Below, piece by piece: positions 1 through 10,645 of a DNA stretch of 64,000 bases. Numbering within the stretch: the stretch's first letter is position 1; each line of letters starts with the position of its first letter. A program made the translations under genes and the position numbers. The notes under the pieces were generated by a model, which worked only from the letters and a program-made list of their open reading frames with translations, made no database searches and was not told where the DNA came from. The DNA lies in assembly GCA_003116975.1 (NCBI GenBank), contig BGKB01000028.1, positions 372,001 through 436,000 on the forward strand, written 5' to 3'. Origin of the DNA: Aurantiochytrium sp. KH105 (lineage: Eukaryota > Sar > Bigyra > Thraustochytrida > Thraustochytriidae).

Positions 1-1536
1 CTTCACCTTGTCAAAGAACAGACAGTCGCCACGAGGGACCATCACAATCTTGTCCGTGAAGTCTTCGTCAGTTTCCGTGCAAAGGCTGTTTTCGGTCGAA
101 AAAAGCTCGCCGCTGATCAGCTCGTCAGAGGGAAAGTCAGCGCCAAAGGTCGACTTCTCAAAAGCAACACAGTACCCATCAGCGCACACGGCGTTCGGCA
201 GGTTCGTGGGCGGCATCGTCGGCGACACGGTGGGAGGCGTCGGCGGACCCGTGTACGTGGGCACCTGCAGCAAAAGGTTCGGGCTGTCGTCGCCCTCGAG
301 GCCCAAGACCTTATCGGCAACCAAAAGGCTGAACAGCTCCGACTGAGCAGCGTCCTTGTCCTTGTTGTGCTTCTCAAGGAGAGTCGCAGCAACGCCCGCA
401 ACGTGAGGCGTCGCCATCGAGGTTCCACTAATGGTCTTGACAGCAGAGGTGCTACCCTTCCAGGTCGACTTGATGCTCGAGCCAGGTGCAAAGACATCCG
501 TGCACTCGCCGTAGTTCGAGTAGCTGGCCATGTAATCGGTCGAGGTCGTCGCGCCGACAGTGATGACACCACCGTTGGCACCGTTGCCACCAGCACTTGC
601 AGGCGAGACGTTGCAGGCATCCTGGTTCTCGTTACCGGCAGCCACCACAACAATCATGCCGGCCTCGACGGCTTCGTTGACGGCGTTGTTCATGGACGAA
701 CTGTAGCCTCCGCCGAGAGACATGGAGATGACCGCAGACTCGCCATTGTACTGGTCAGCCTGGTGCTGGACGGCCCAGTTGATGCCCTTGATGACACCCG
801 AGGTCGAGCCCGAGCCGGACGACGAGAGGACCTTGACGCCAAAGATGGTAGCCTCGCGGGCAATGCCATAGGTGCCACCAGCGGCCGTTCCGGAGCAGTG
901 GGTACCGTGGCCGTTGCCATCGGTGATGGAGCCGCCAGACTCGGAGGTAAAGTCCTGCATGAGGTAGGCACGGCCGCCAAAGTCGTTGTGGTCCTCGTTG
1001 ACGCCGGTATCGACAATGTAAATGTTGACGCCAATGCCAGTGTGCGAGACCTCAAGAGCGGTGTTGCTGAGAGGAAGATCTTCCTGATCGATGCGGTCGA
1101 GACCCCAGGACGCTGGCGTGGCATCGTTGATGACGATGGAGTCAGCCTCAACGCTCTTGACCTTGGGGAGCCCCTCGACAAAAACCTTGAGCTCCTCGGT
1201 TCCGCTAAAGAAGACGAAGCAAGTCTTGATCGTAGCTGTCGTGACCTCGTCCTCAGACTCCTCGTAGGCACGAAGGGAAGAAGTGGTAGAATCAGCAGGG
1301 TTGTTTTTTTTCCATGTCGTGATGTTTTCCTTGATAAGATCACAAGCAGCGCCGGTGTCCACGCCATCGTAGACCTCAGCAATGAAGTCGCTGTTCGACT
1401 GAAGACCACGTCTGGACTTGATGAGCAATCGGCGCGCAGCTTCTTGCGAGTCATCGTCCTCCAGAACCATGCCGTTCGCATGGCCCAGCAAGGCCGTGGC
1501 AATGGCCATAAAATAGACGAGCTTCGATAGCATCAT
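1..1536 (-). CDS. Secreted subtilisin-like serine protease, 3' end outside window
   Basis: The minus-strand frame is open from the ATGATG at 1536/1531 to the window edge (512 codons seen). It begins with a hydrophobic signal peptide of about 22 residues, followed by an inhibitor I9-like propeptide. The S8 peptidase domain shows all triad motifs: Asp in VDTGVN, His in GNGHGTHCSGT and Ser in SGTSMATPHVAG, with the oxyanion Asn in AAGNEN. A Thr/Pro linker (TPPTVSPTMPPT) and the start of a protease-associated (PA) domain follow. It is closely related to the next gene, which shows what is missing: the end of the PA domain and a Cys-rich tail. It is predicted to be a secreted endopeptidase of the proteinase K type. 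The second ATG (1533) matches the start of the paralogue better. Confidence 0.93.
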   Translation of the reverse strand, partial: MMLSKLVYFMAIATALLGHANGMVLEDDDSQEAARRLLIKSRRGLQSNSDFIAEVYDGVDTGAACDLIKENITTWKKNNPADSTTSSLRAYEESEDEVTTATIKTCFVFFSGTEELKVFVEGLPKVKSVEADSIVINDATPASWGLDRIDQEDLPLSNTALEVSHTGIGVNIYIVDTGVNEDHNDFGGRAYLMQDFTSESGGSITDGNGHGTHCSGTAAGGTYGIAREATIFGVKVLSSSGSGSTSGVIKGINWAVQHQADQYNGESAVISMSLGGGYSSSMNNAVNEAVEAGMIVVVAAGNENQDACNVSPASAGGNGANGGVITVGATTSTDYMASYSNYGECTDVFAPGSSIKSTWKGSTSAVKTISGTSMATPHVAGVAATLLEKHNKDKDAAQSELFSLLVADKVLGLEGDDSPNLLLQVPTYTGPPTPPTVSPTMPPTNLPNAVCADGYCVAFEKSTFGADFPSDELISGELFSTENSLCTETDEDFTDKIVMVPRGDCLFFDKVK

Positions 1537-3468
1537 GATGTGTTTGCAGCTGTCCTACCCCGGTTAGTGATTCACTTTCCTTGTTACTCGAAAAGCCCGA
1601 TCCGGGACTTTCGAAATGCAACGGGTCTTATGCACGAACGCTATGGAGCTCGCACGGGTCGACCGTGCTTGATAGCTATAGCTGTTTGTTTGGTTCGATC
1701 AAATTTTGGATTTGCCTTGATCGTCCGGCCAAGATTGAGCGAGCGAACCCCTTCTTCGTCTCACCAAATGCAAGAGAGCTCCTTTTCTTTTACTGATTGT
1801 CCGCGCCGAGCGGAGCGGCCCAAGAGAAAATCCGCGCAACTTCCTCTTTCTTCTTTGACTTTGTCTCGTAGGGGGCGGCGATTTACATCTAATCCTTTGC
1901 ACGTGGGTTTCAGACTATGCGTCGCGCCGCTTCGTCCCTCTCTCGGTTTCTATTATTTACAGACAACGTGTCATATGCACGTTTCCTTGTATATGGCGCG
2001 GAGGAAGTTCCGTTAACAGTGGCACGTCGTTGTCCATGGCTCCGCGCTGGGACTAGGCCGACTCTCTCTCGAATCGCCCGCGACGGGGACCCCCATTCTC
2101 CCCGCGCGGCCGGCGCGCGCGAGTATGGCCTGTCGCACTTGGTCCCCGATGTTTATCGTCACGTTTTAGGGCCTTTCAGCTCGAGTTGCCTGCCTGCAAG
2201 AGTATAAATCGGTTGAGCACCTGCGGGGCAACAAACGATCCCGCTGAACGCCTTCCAAGAGAAACTGTAACCGAGTGACCTAGATAGGATGTCTGTCTCT
2301 GGGTCAAATCTCACCTGCCAGGCTGAACGAACGAGCTAGCTGCTGCAGCTGCTGCTGCTGCTACTGCTACTGCTACTACTACTGGTGGTGCTGCCCGCTG
2401 CCGCGCCTCCGTCCAGGCGCAGCCCCGCACACGGAACCGGTCGGGCAGAAGGAGCGCAGAATTAAAAAAAGTCAAGCCGCTGTTTCGGTGCGCGGGCACG
2501 CTTTGTGTATGGAGCTCAAGCCAGCTGGCAGCCACGATGGGTGAATGGCGGATCGAAACGATTCAGTCGGCGGACAGGAACAGGCCTGGCTTGCGCTGAG
2601 CGACGTCTTACCTTTCTATCACAGGCTGAATGGCGACGACACTAAAAACCCGTGAGAAAAAGCGAGCCGCGGCCGCCTGAGAAGCTGCGCGCGGACCCCG
2701 GCGCGGAATACCGTGACGTGTTTTCATCTCGCCCGCTCTTGCCAGCAAGATGGCCTGGCTTCTCGCCAACCTACTCATTCGCGTCCGCGCCAGGTCAAGT
2801 ATGTCCTACCTCTAGATCAGCGTCAAAGGTAGCTCTGGCCCTATGCAGCGGCGCGGGTTGGCTTGACCTCGCTTCCCGTGGACGCGGAGCCGGGCCTCGC
2901 CTCAACTTGACGCAGAGCGACGGTCGGGGTGGCGGCGGCGCCACTCTTTCTTAATTTTCTTTCCACTCCACCATCATTTTGTTCCGAAACAAATAGAAAC
3001 CTTTCAAAAAAACAAAAAAACGGATCTATTCAATCCTTTTCTTGGTGGTGTGCCTTCATTTTCTGATCTTTGTAACCTCGTCCGTGCATCCCTCGGGAAG
3101 CTTTCGCAAAAGGAGTAAGTTGGCGTAAAGATAGCTTGTGAAGGCACTTCTTCTTCACGAACGTAACATTACTTTCTCCTTTTCGTTGCTGGCGCACCTT
3201 TCTTTCGCTCTGGACTCTGTCATGTGCCGTTGAAAGTCGAAAGTCTTGTCAGCGACGAGAATGATGATATAGATAGAGCCCAACTCGTCGTTCCGAGTCG
3301 CATCTTGAAAAGTAAGAGCAAAAGCAAAAGAAAAAGGCAAAAGATAAAATTGTCTCGATTCGTTCTTTCGAGAGATAAAAGGGGGTGCCGTGGGGAGAAA
3401 AAAGCGAGCGCACGTACTCGAGAAGAAAAAAAGGATAGAATGCGCGCAATCGCCCTTGCCTGCAAAGC
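1537..3468. other. Intergenic, no gene recognised
   Basis: This 1.9 kb separates the two subtilases and must hold the promoter of the first. A short CTG/CTA triplet repeat lies at 2341-2384. The frames here are short, lack family motifs and are not codon-biased like their neighbours. Nothing else was recognised. Confidence 0.6.
2341..2384. repeat. CTG/CTA trinucleotide repeat
   Basis: An imperfect run of CTG changing to CTA triplets in non-coding DNA between the two subtilase genes. Confidence 0.85.
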
Positions 3469-5787
3469 CTAGCAACAACGCGTGCCGGCTTTATTCTTTT
3501 TGTTCCTGCAGCGTACCTTCATCTTGTTTTTCTTGATTTGGAAGTATTTGTTTTTACCGCAAGGAGTGATCGACCATACCCACTTGCTATCAAACTTGCA
3601 CTCATTTTGGGTTGTTGCATGCGCCAACTCGGAGCCGAGACAAAGGTCGAGCCCCATTTCCTCGCACAAGGCTTGCGCTTCGTCATACTTTACAGCAGCG
3701 CAGGCCTGCGGCGTTTGCATGTCGTCCACAGGCGTCGGAACGTCATCAATGTCGTAGCACGCAAAATTCTTGGATACCTCGGGAAGCAGAAGCCAAGCGC
3801 AGGTGGCGTCGTTTGCACAAATCTCCTCCGTGAGCAAGCTGCAAGGAAGGTCGCCACTTGCATCAATGCACTCTTTTGTGTTGCTGTCCCACAGGCAGTT
3901 GACGCTCGATTTGCAGCGGGACTTGCGACCGTCCAAGGAGGAGCACGATACTGTTGGATAATTTGTTGGACTTGACGTAGGCGACATTGTCGGCTTATGG
4001 GTTGGCGCAGTTGGCGCCGCCGTGGTTGGAAACGGTGTCGGGGCCTGCGTTCCCGAGTTGCTAGGTGAGCCGAGCACCGCGAGTACCTCTGTGCCATCAT
4101 CGGAATAGTCGATAAGATTTTGAACCGTTGTTGCGTGCTTGAATCCAATCATGACGGAGAGCAGCTCTGTCGAGTCTGACCCATAGTAGTTCGCAGGGAA
4201 GATGGCGTCTGTCGCGCCAGTGAGACGGATGATCACGGCTTTGGCGCCTTGATTTTCTGCTGTCTTGACCTTCTCGAAAAACGTGCAGTCTCCTCGTGGA
4301 ACCATGACGACCTTATCACGAAAGTTTTCATCCGTGGCCGCGCAGAGGTTGTTGAGCGTAGAGAAAAGCGGACCGCTTATCACCTCGTCCAAGGGAAAGT
4401 CACCTCCAAATGTCGACTTCTCAAAGGGTACGCAATAGCCATCAATGCAGACTTCGTTCGGCAGGTTCGTCGGCGGCATCGTTGGCGACACGGTTGGCGG
4501 CGTTGGCGGACCCGTGTACGTTGGTACCTGCAATAAGAGATTGGGCGTGCCTTCACCCTCGAGAGATGAGATCTTGTCGGGAACCAGCAGACTAAAGAGC
4601 TCAGTCTGCGCGGCGTCCTTGTCTTTGTTGTGCTTGTCGAGAAGGACAGCTGCAACGCCTGCGACATGAGGGGTGGCCATCGATGTGCCGCTCTTTGTCT
4701 TGTAGGCCGAGGAGCTACCTTTCCAGGCTGACTTGATGCTCGAGCCAGGCGCAAAGAGGTCGGTGCACTTGCCATGATTGGAGAAGCTCGACATGCGGTC
4801 GCTCGAGGTCGTCGAACCGACGCTGATGACTCCGCCCGCAGCACCGTTGCCGCCCGCGCTCGCAGGCGAGCTATTGCAGGCGTCTTCATTATCATTTCCA
4901 GCAGCAACGACGACGATCATGCCGGCCTCGGCAGCTTCGATGACAGCATTATTCATGGCCGTACTCCGACCACCACCAAGCGACATGGAAATCACCGCAG
5001 CTTCGCCGCTGTACTGCTCGGCCTGATGCTGAACGGCCCACTTGATACCTTTGATCACGCCTGATGTCGGTCCATTTCCCGAGGATCGAAGAACTTTGAC
5101 ACCAAGAATGGTGGCTTCCCGGGCAACGCCAAACGTCGCCCCAGCCGCTGTGCCCGAGCAGTGAGTTCCATGTCCATTGCCATCGACGATACTCCCGCCG
5201 GCCTCGGAAGTAAAGTCCTGCATGAGGTGAGCCCGACCGCCGAATTCGTAGTGTGGGACGTTGACACCGGTGTCCAAGATGTAGATGTTTACACCAATGC
5301 CAGTATGGGATATGTCGAGTGGAGCATTGTTGAGAGGGAGATTTTCTTGGTCGATGCGGTCAAGACCCCAGGAAGCTGGGGCGGCTGCGCCAATGACCAT
5401 GACGTCAAGTTCCACGGAGAGAACCTTTTCAAGGCCAGCGACAAATGTAGCGAGCTCTTGAGGGCCTGAGAAGAAGACAAAACAGGTCTTGATCGTCGCG
5501 GACGTGACTTGGTCGTCTCTGGATCCATTGGTTTCGAGGCTATCGATGATGTATTCATTCTTCCATTGCGTGATATTCTGCGCAATGAAGTCGCAGGCAG
5601 CGCCAGTATCTGCGCCGTCGAGGACCTGAGCAATATAGTCCTCTTGGTCTTGCAGGCTGCGCCCTGTCGTGTCAAAGCCTTGGTCTCGGGCAGCTGCAGC
5701 TTCTTGGTCGCTCATGATCATGCCATGTGCGTTGCCAAGGATCGTCGCTGCAACGAGTGCAACAGAGACAATCTTGGAGAGCAGCAT
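3469..5787 (-). CDS. Secreted subtilisin-like serine protease with PA domain and Cys-rich tail
   Basis: A complete 772-residue frame. Residues 1-22 are a signal peptide and about 30-135 an I9-type propeptide. The S8 domain spans about 140-420, with Asp172 (DTG), His206 (GHGTHC), Asn298 (AAGN) and Ser369 (GTSMATPH), so all catalytic residues are present. A Thr/Pro linker at about 425-443 leads into a protease-associated domain (about 445-570). A second Thr/Pro linker (582-612) and a C-terminal region with many cysteines, ending in a Lys-rich stretch, follow. The enzyme should be secreted and cleave proteins outside the cell or in a lytic compartment. It lies head-to-tail with its paralogue at 1-1536 and probably arose by tandem duplication. 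Substrate specificity cannot be read from the sequence. Confidence 0.95.
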   Translation of the reverse strand: MLLSKIVSVALVAATILGNAHGMIMSDQEAAAARDQGFDTTGRSLQDQEDYIAQVLDGADTGAACDFIAQNITQWKNEYIIDSLETNGSRDDQVTSATIKTCFVFFSGPQELATFVAGLEKVLSVELDVMVIGAAAPASWGLDRIDQENLPLNNAPLDISHTGIGVNIYILDTGVNVPHYEFGGRAHLMQDFTSEAGGSIVDGNGHGTHCSGTAAGATFGVAREATILGVKVLRSSGNGPTSGVIKGIKWAVQHQAEQYSGEAAVISMSLGGGRSTAMNNAVIEAAEAGMIVVVAAGNDNEDACNSSPASAGGNGAAGGVISVGSTTSSDRMSSFSNHGKCTDLFAPGSSIKSAWKGSSSAYKTKSGTSMATPHVAGVAAVLLDKHNKDKDAAQTELFSLLVPDKISSLEGEGTPNLLLQVPTYTGPPTPPTVSPTMPPTNLPNEVCIDGYCVPFEKSTFGGDFPLDEVISGPLFSTLNNLCAATDENFRDKVVMVPRGDCTFFEKVKTAENQGAKAVIIRLTGATDAIFPANYYGSDSTELLSVMIGFKHATTVQNLIDYSDDGTEVLAVLGSPSNSGTQAPTPFPTTAAPTAPTHKPTMSPTSSPTNYPTVSCSSLDGRKSRCKSSVNCLWDSNTKECIDASGDLPCSLLTEEICANDATCAWLLLPEVSKNFACYDIDDVPTPVDDMQTPQACAAVKYDEAQALCEEMGLDLCLGSELAHATTQNECKFDSKWVWSITPCGKNKYFQIKKNKMKVRCRNKKNKAGTRCC

Positions 5788-6084
5788 TTTGGCAACTTTG
5801 TTCGTCGAGCGCTTGGATTTTTTTGCAGATCTTTGTTTTCTGTCGTTTTCCTTTTCCGTTTCTTGCTTTTGCTCTAGCTTTGTGTTAAGGTTTTGCTTTT
5901 CCTAAATTGCCTTCATGAGGTCGAGGAAAATCGTCCAAGTACTCGGCCCGCCGTCATGCATCAGGCAAAGATTTCGCAAACTATCCGCGCTGGAAGCGCC
6001 AAGATTCTTTCGTGCATTTCGCAGCTTTTCGGAATCGGTATGTCTCGCGCACCCACCAATTCACCATCCATCTACCTACCCATA

Positions 6085-6166
6085 TCTCTCTCCTTTCTCT
6101 CTCTCTCTCTCCCCCCCCCCCGTCGCCCGCCCCTTCTCCCACGGCCCCACCACCACCACCACCACC
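6085..6166. repeat. CT-repeat, poly-C and CCA-repeat tract
   Basis: Consecutive simple repeats: (CT)n, ten C residues, then (CCA)n from about 6146. The tract is strongly pyrimidine-rich on the plus strand. Confidence 0.9.
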
Positions 6167-7687
6167 TCGTCGTCCTTTTGTTTTGTCCGCGATCCAAGAA
6201 TTGAGTGCGCGAGCATGTTGGAACTGAGCTCGACGCCCGCATTTCCGCACTCCGAAAAGCTCCGTTACGCCGCGCTCGATACGGTCATGTTCATGTCGGC
6301 TTCCCTGCTTGATTTCTTGTGTGAGATTTCACAACTCTGTCGATCTCGAGCGACACTACATCCTTGACCCTCCTCGGCGGCGCAATTAGCCCGTTAACCG
6401 ACAACTTGAGTCATTTGCTCTGGCTAGTGGTGCTCGAATTTAGGTGCCAGGCTTTTCTGGTCGGGAACCCACCTGTGCATTCATCAGTCTTAACCATCCG
6501 GCCGCGCTCGATGTCTGCGCATCAAAGAAAGGAAAGAAAAATGTGGTGCTGCTTCCCGAGCCACCGCAAAAGAAATCCCCATCAGCCAGCGAGATTTCCC
6601 ACAGACACTCGTTCGACTAGGAGGCCAAGTACGATAAAAGGGTATACCACGTTCGTGTCTTGGCCGCCTTTGGGGCAACTCAATGACACCGAATGGCCAT
6701 GGTCATGCTTGGCGTGCATCTAGGTAGTAGAACCATTTTGCGTTCGCCACTCCGAAGGTCCGCCTCTGAATCTTAGCCGGTCACTGTTGGCGCTCCGCGC
6801 TCCGCGCTCAGGCCTGCGCCCGCAAACAAGGAGAGCTAGGCGGCTGGCTGGCTGCCCTGGCCAGCTAGCTGCCTGATAAATCGGTCGGTCAGCCGGCCGG
6901 CTACTCGGCCGTTGATCGGGGACCTTGCAGTGCGCCACATTTTGCCAATCGTCGTGCGAGCCGTTCTGTGTCGAGAGGCGGACGATGCCAGTGCGCTTGT
7001 CGGTTGACGACCATCACGGCGGCACCTGTCTGTCTGTCCGCGCAAGGCCCGCGCGCTAGCCAGCACGCGCAAAGAGTGAAAGGCGGCTTGGACACCCATC
7101 AGCGTCTTGGCTCAAAGGTGTGTCGTTGTGACGGGCAAACGTAACGTCCGAGGTCGATTCTCCCAGGCCAAGAAGCTTCCCGCGCATCACACTTTTCCGC
7201 AGCTTCCGCGCCGTGTTTTCGACCCGATGAAAGACGGGTATGGTCTCTCGCTTCCAAGCAAGCACGATGTCACTGTCAGTTCGTTCCACAGTGACGCAGC
7301 ACTCCAACTCGAATCGGACCCGAGATCCATCTCTCGCAACGGATAATGTTGATGGGGCGTTCTTCCACAATCTCGGAATTTCTTGGCCAACTTCACGACA
7401 AGACACTAATTGGGGCGTCTCGGCTGTCTGATTCGCAGCGCGGGTCGAACCGAAGAAGGCACAGACGATGGTCTGACAATTTGCTCATGCACACGTTTTT
7501 GGCTTTAACATCAAGCTCGGTGCCTCTCGAACCTGGTGAGCGCAAACAAATGCGTTTGGACGCAATAGATGCAATCGCCCGTTCCATTTTTGGTAAGAAT
7601 GCTGCACGAGTTCTTGGCTTTCACATCAACCTCGTTGCCACTCGACAAGAAAGCGCAAAAGATACCCGGAATACCGAATTTCGGAGG

Positions 7688-7714
7688 AAACCTAACCAAC
7701 TTCCGGTTAGGTTT
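7688..7714. repeat. Perfect 10-bp inverted repeat with 7-nt loop
   Basis: Arms 7688-7697 and 7705-7714 (AAACCTAACC / GGTTAGGTTT) are perfectly complementary around AACTTCC. It lies about 80 bp before the probable start codon of the nuclease-kinase pseudogene. It could be an operator-like site, an RNA hairpin or chance; no function is assigned. Confidence 0.7.
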
Positions 7715-7796
7715 GAGATGTTCTCGTGCAGACAGGAAAGGTGGGCACGTGCGCGCGGGAGGGGAGAGCAAATGCGTGAGCGCGGCCAAGGGCAGG

Positions 7797-9597
7797 ATGG
7801 CGGCCACGCGGCCGTTCGCCGAGATACTCCTCGAGGAACCGATGGAGGATGCAGCGCTGGTGGACAAATACGAAGCGGGTATTAGGAGGGTCAGGCAACG
7901 GATCGAGCAAGAGGCGCCTGACTTCTTTGGCAACCGGCCTCTCCCAAGCAGTGGCGCAGTCAGCTCGCAGTTCTCGTCGCGGAGCCGCGGAGGCCTCGCG
8001 CTCCAGAGTGGCGTTCAAGCTCGCCTCGATTTGCTCCCTGTTGACGTGCTCGCCTGGCAGGATTTTGAGGACGAAGTCGGGTGGGGTTGCTTCGACAAGG
8101 AAGCCGGCTTCGGCGACGTCCCGGTATGGCCAATTCCTTTCATGACGTGCAACGATGATGTTACAATGCTCTCTGATCTTATTGCACTCGATCGCTTCAA
8201 AGAGGGGTTTATGTTTCCGGCCTCTAGATATGTGATTTCGAGCAGAGACGTAACGTCACCGAATTCGTGGACGCCTCTTGAAATCAATCGTGGAGCTGAG
8301 GCGTCGGGCATCGGACACCGCGTGGACATGGTTTGGACGCAAAAGGTGGGAGATGACAGTGAGCGGAATCGCGCTGGTATCCTCCTTCCGAACAATCCTT
8401 ATCGAGCGCGCTTCCTCGTGCATGAGCACAAGTCGCCTATGAAATTCCCCTACGGCCTCGATGAAGATGATCTAGCCCAGATTGCTCAGTCATGGATGCA
8501 AGATTCGAATACGTCTCTCGACGAGGCCAAAGAAACGGTGAAAAGTGCCTGGGAATTGGCCTGCGAGGACCTGACCGAGTACTGGGAACTGGGCGGGAGA
8601 TTCGCCAATCGCGAAAGCTCCGTGCGTTTCCGTTACCCAATCATACAAATTTACGTTGAGATGCTACGCTCTTTCTGCAAGTACGGCGTTCTCTCCACCA
8701 CCGACAAAACTTGGTTTCTCAAACTCGAGGCAGACAACATACTGTACATTTCGCGTATGTTCCGCGCCGAGGCAGCTGGCCGTGAGTCAGTGCGATACGC
8801 CTACGCATGCATGTTGCGTCATAGCGCGGTCAACTCGGCGCGTCTTTCCCTCGACGAGGCCAATTTGCGGGCCATTTTCCAGACGAACATCCGTTTAGGA
8901 TCTCACGAGTGGACTCAGATTTACGAGGGCTTTGGCTAGGCTATGGCGGTGGCTCCGGAGCCACGTCGAGCACAAGTACTCATGGCACCTCTTTGCTTCA
9001 CAACATGGGCAACACCGCCTCGATCGAGAACCAAGAAGCCTTGCGCCAGCTGCTTCCACTCAAAAGCGACCTCCACTTTCCCTGCGCTGCCGGTCTGCTC
9101 GACGTCATCAAGCAGTCCCCGAAGGCTAGTATGGCTACTCATTCCTCGCGCGGACACGGGTGGTGTTAACACCGTTGTCAAGGTCATGACCCCTTTCAAA
9201 TCCACGGACGAAACTCGCGAAGCGGAGTTTGCCTTTTGGAACGAGATGGACGTCTATCTCCAGCTGCGCTCTCTATGGGAGGCGCACGTGCCCTGGTACC
9301 TCTACGGCGGTCGCCATATTTTTAACAACCTCATTGCCGCCACCACCTATGCTGGCGAGTCGCTCCACGAGAGTCTTTTGACCGACGACATTCGGGCCAA
9401 GGCCTTGGCAGCGCTTACGGCGGTGCACGAGGCCGGCGTAGCGCATCGCGACGTGCTGCTGCGCAACTTGTGCCGTTCGCATCATTGACTTTTCCCAGGC
9501 AAAGGCAAATGCTTCCCACCGAGACTTTCAAAAAGACCGCGGCGCCTTCGAAAGCGTCTTTTTTCTCTCCGAGTCCAGGGGTCGCCGCAAGGCCTGA
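7797..9597 (+). pseudogene. Frameshifted PD-(D/E)xK nuclease-protein kinase fusion (CR-effector-like)
   Basis: The first segment (ATG 7797, stop 8937-8939) ends a nuclease-like domain. It has an Asp in RVDMVW, then Glu-x-Lys in VHEHKSP, then a helix with QIYVEMLRSFCKYGVL, the order expected of a PD-(D/E)xK fold. Translation continues in another frame (about 8909-9130). It then shifts again to a kinase-like region with TVVKVM (candidate Lys) and the catalytic loop HRDVLLRN, and a third time (about 9470) into VRIIDFSQAK (DFG equivalent), ending at 9597. AATAAA follows at 9626. Nuclease plus kinase fusions are known from Crinkler-type effectors of oomycetes and fungi. Three frame changes and no plausible intron sites argue for a decayed gene. 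Sequencing error is the alternative. An upstream in-frame ATG exists at 7569. Confidence 0.7.
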
Positions 9598-9714
9598 TGC
9601 GCAGAGCTGCCCTTTATTTTTGTCAAATAAATGTTCTTTAGTATTTTCTTTCTCTTTATTCTAATCACCAACGTTCGGGCGGTGTGCCGAGTGCAAACCC
9701 GCAATCCCATCACC

Positions 9715-10410
9715 ATGCGGCTCGTGATTCTCTCCGACTCGCACTGCCAACACGAGGAAGTGCGGAGCCTGCCTGACGGCGACATACTCGTGCATGCGGG
9801 CGACTTTTGCAGCGCAGGTGGCGTCGAGGAGGAGGCGCGCTAATTCGTTGACTGGATTTCGTCGCAATCGCATCGCCAAAAAGTCCTCGTGGCTGGCAAT
9901 CATGATACAATTCTCGATCCTAGCCACGCACATGCCAGAGAGTACGAGCGAAGCCGCGGTGAGTCCTTCGTCACAAGGGACGAGCTTCTAAACAGAGGCA
10001 TCCACTATCTCTTCGACTGCGGCGTCGAACTTGATGGCGTCAAGGGGTACTGATCGCCCTATGTCCGCGCAGGGTATCCGAGTCTTTTGGCATTTCCCAT
10101 TCGATCCGACGGTCACGCAAAGAGCATCTAGGGAAAAGTCCGTACGGGCACCGATGTTCTAGTCACACATACGCCGCCATTTGGCATCAGGGACCGTGTG
10201 TTGGACGGCCGAAACATCGGCTGTCCCATTCTTAGACAAGATGTCTGTGAGCGAGCGCGCCCCGCGCTTCATGTTTTCAAACACTGCCACACGCCAGGGC
10301 GCATCCAGTGCGATGAGACCACCGTTGTCAGCACGAGCTGGCCCACGGTCCCGAACCTCGCCAACGGCAACAACTCCGGCGTCGCGACCTTCGACCTGCA
10401 ACCGAATTGA
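9715..10410 (+). pseudogene. Calcineurin-like metallophosphoesterase (MPPED type) with three in-frame stops
   Basis: One single frame runs from ATG 9715 to TGA 10408-10410 and shows the motifs of a metallophosphoesterase in order: LSDSHCQH, HAGDF, AGNHDT, VTHTPPFG and a HVF.H.H-like segment. The arrangement resembles the short MPPED1/2 (UPF0046) proteins. The frame is interrupted by TAA (9841), TGA (10051) and TAG (10129), but by no frameshift, and reads well on both sides of each stop. AATAAA lies at 10429. It reads as a recently inactivated gene. Intron removal does not explain the stops, because the flanking residues continue the same frame without obvious splice sites. Confidence 0.75.
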
Positions 10411-10645
10411 GCGCGAATACAAGTCTCTAATAAATATGAACTCCAATTTTGTTTGAATTACTCGAGAACAATTGTTGCGACGATTCTGCGCGCTCGCGGC
10501 CCTTCTTAGGACCTTCCAGAACTACCGCCCTGGGCGCTCGCAAAATTGTATATGACGCCAGGCGCGAGACGCTAGGAACAACTATGCACTCCTCGATCGA
10601 AAAGCAACCCACTCCACCATGGCGCTCTCCCGTGCAGCCTACGCA

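Larger units (their letters stand above)
5788..7796. other. Intergenic, low-complexity tract, no gene recognised
   Basis: The 5' flank of the second subtilase and the left edge of the decayed-gene cluster. It holds a CT/poly-C/CCA tract at 6085-6166. Two diverged copies of a ~58 bp sequence lie at about 7489-7547 and 7602-7659. A perfect 10-bp inverted repeat lies at 7688-7714. No convincing coding region is seen upstream of 7797. Confidence 0.55.

Noticed and set aside
367..1530. 387-codon plus-strand ORF antisense to the first subtilase
   Set aside because: A shadow frame; the minus strand has the full protease motifs.
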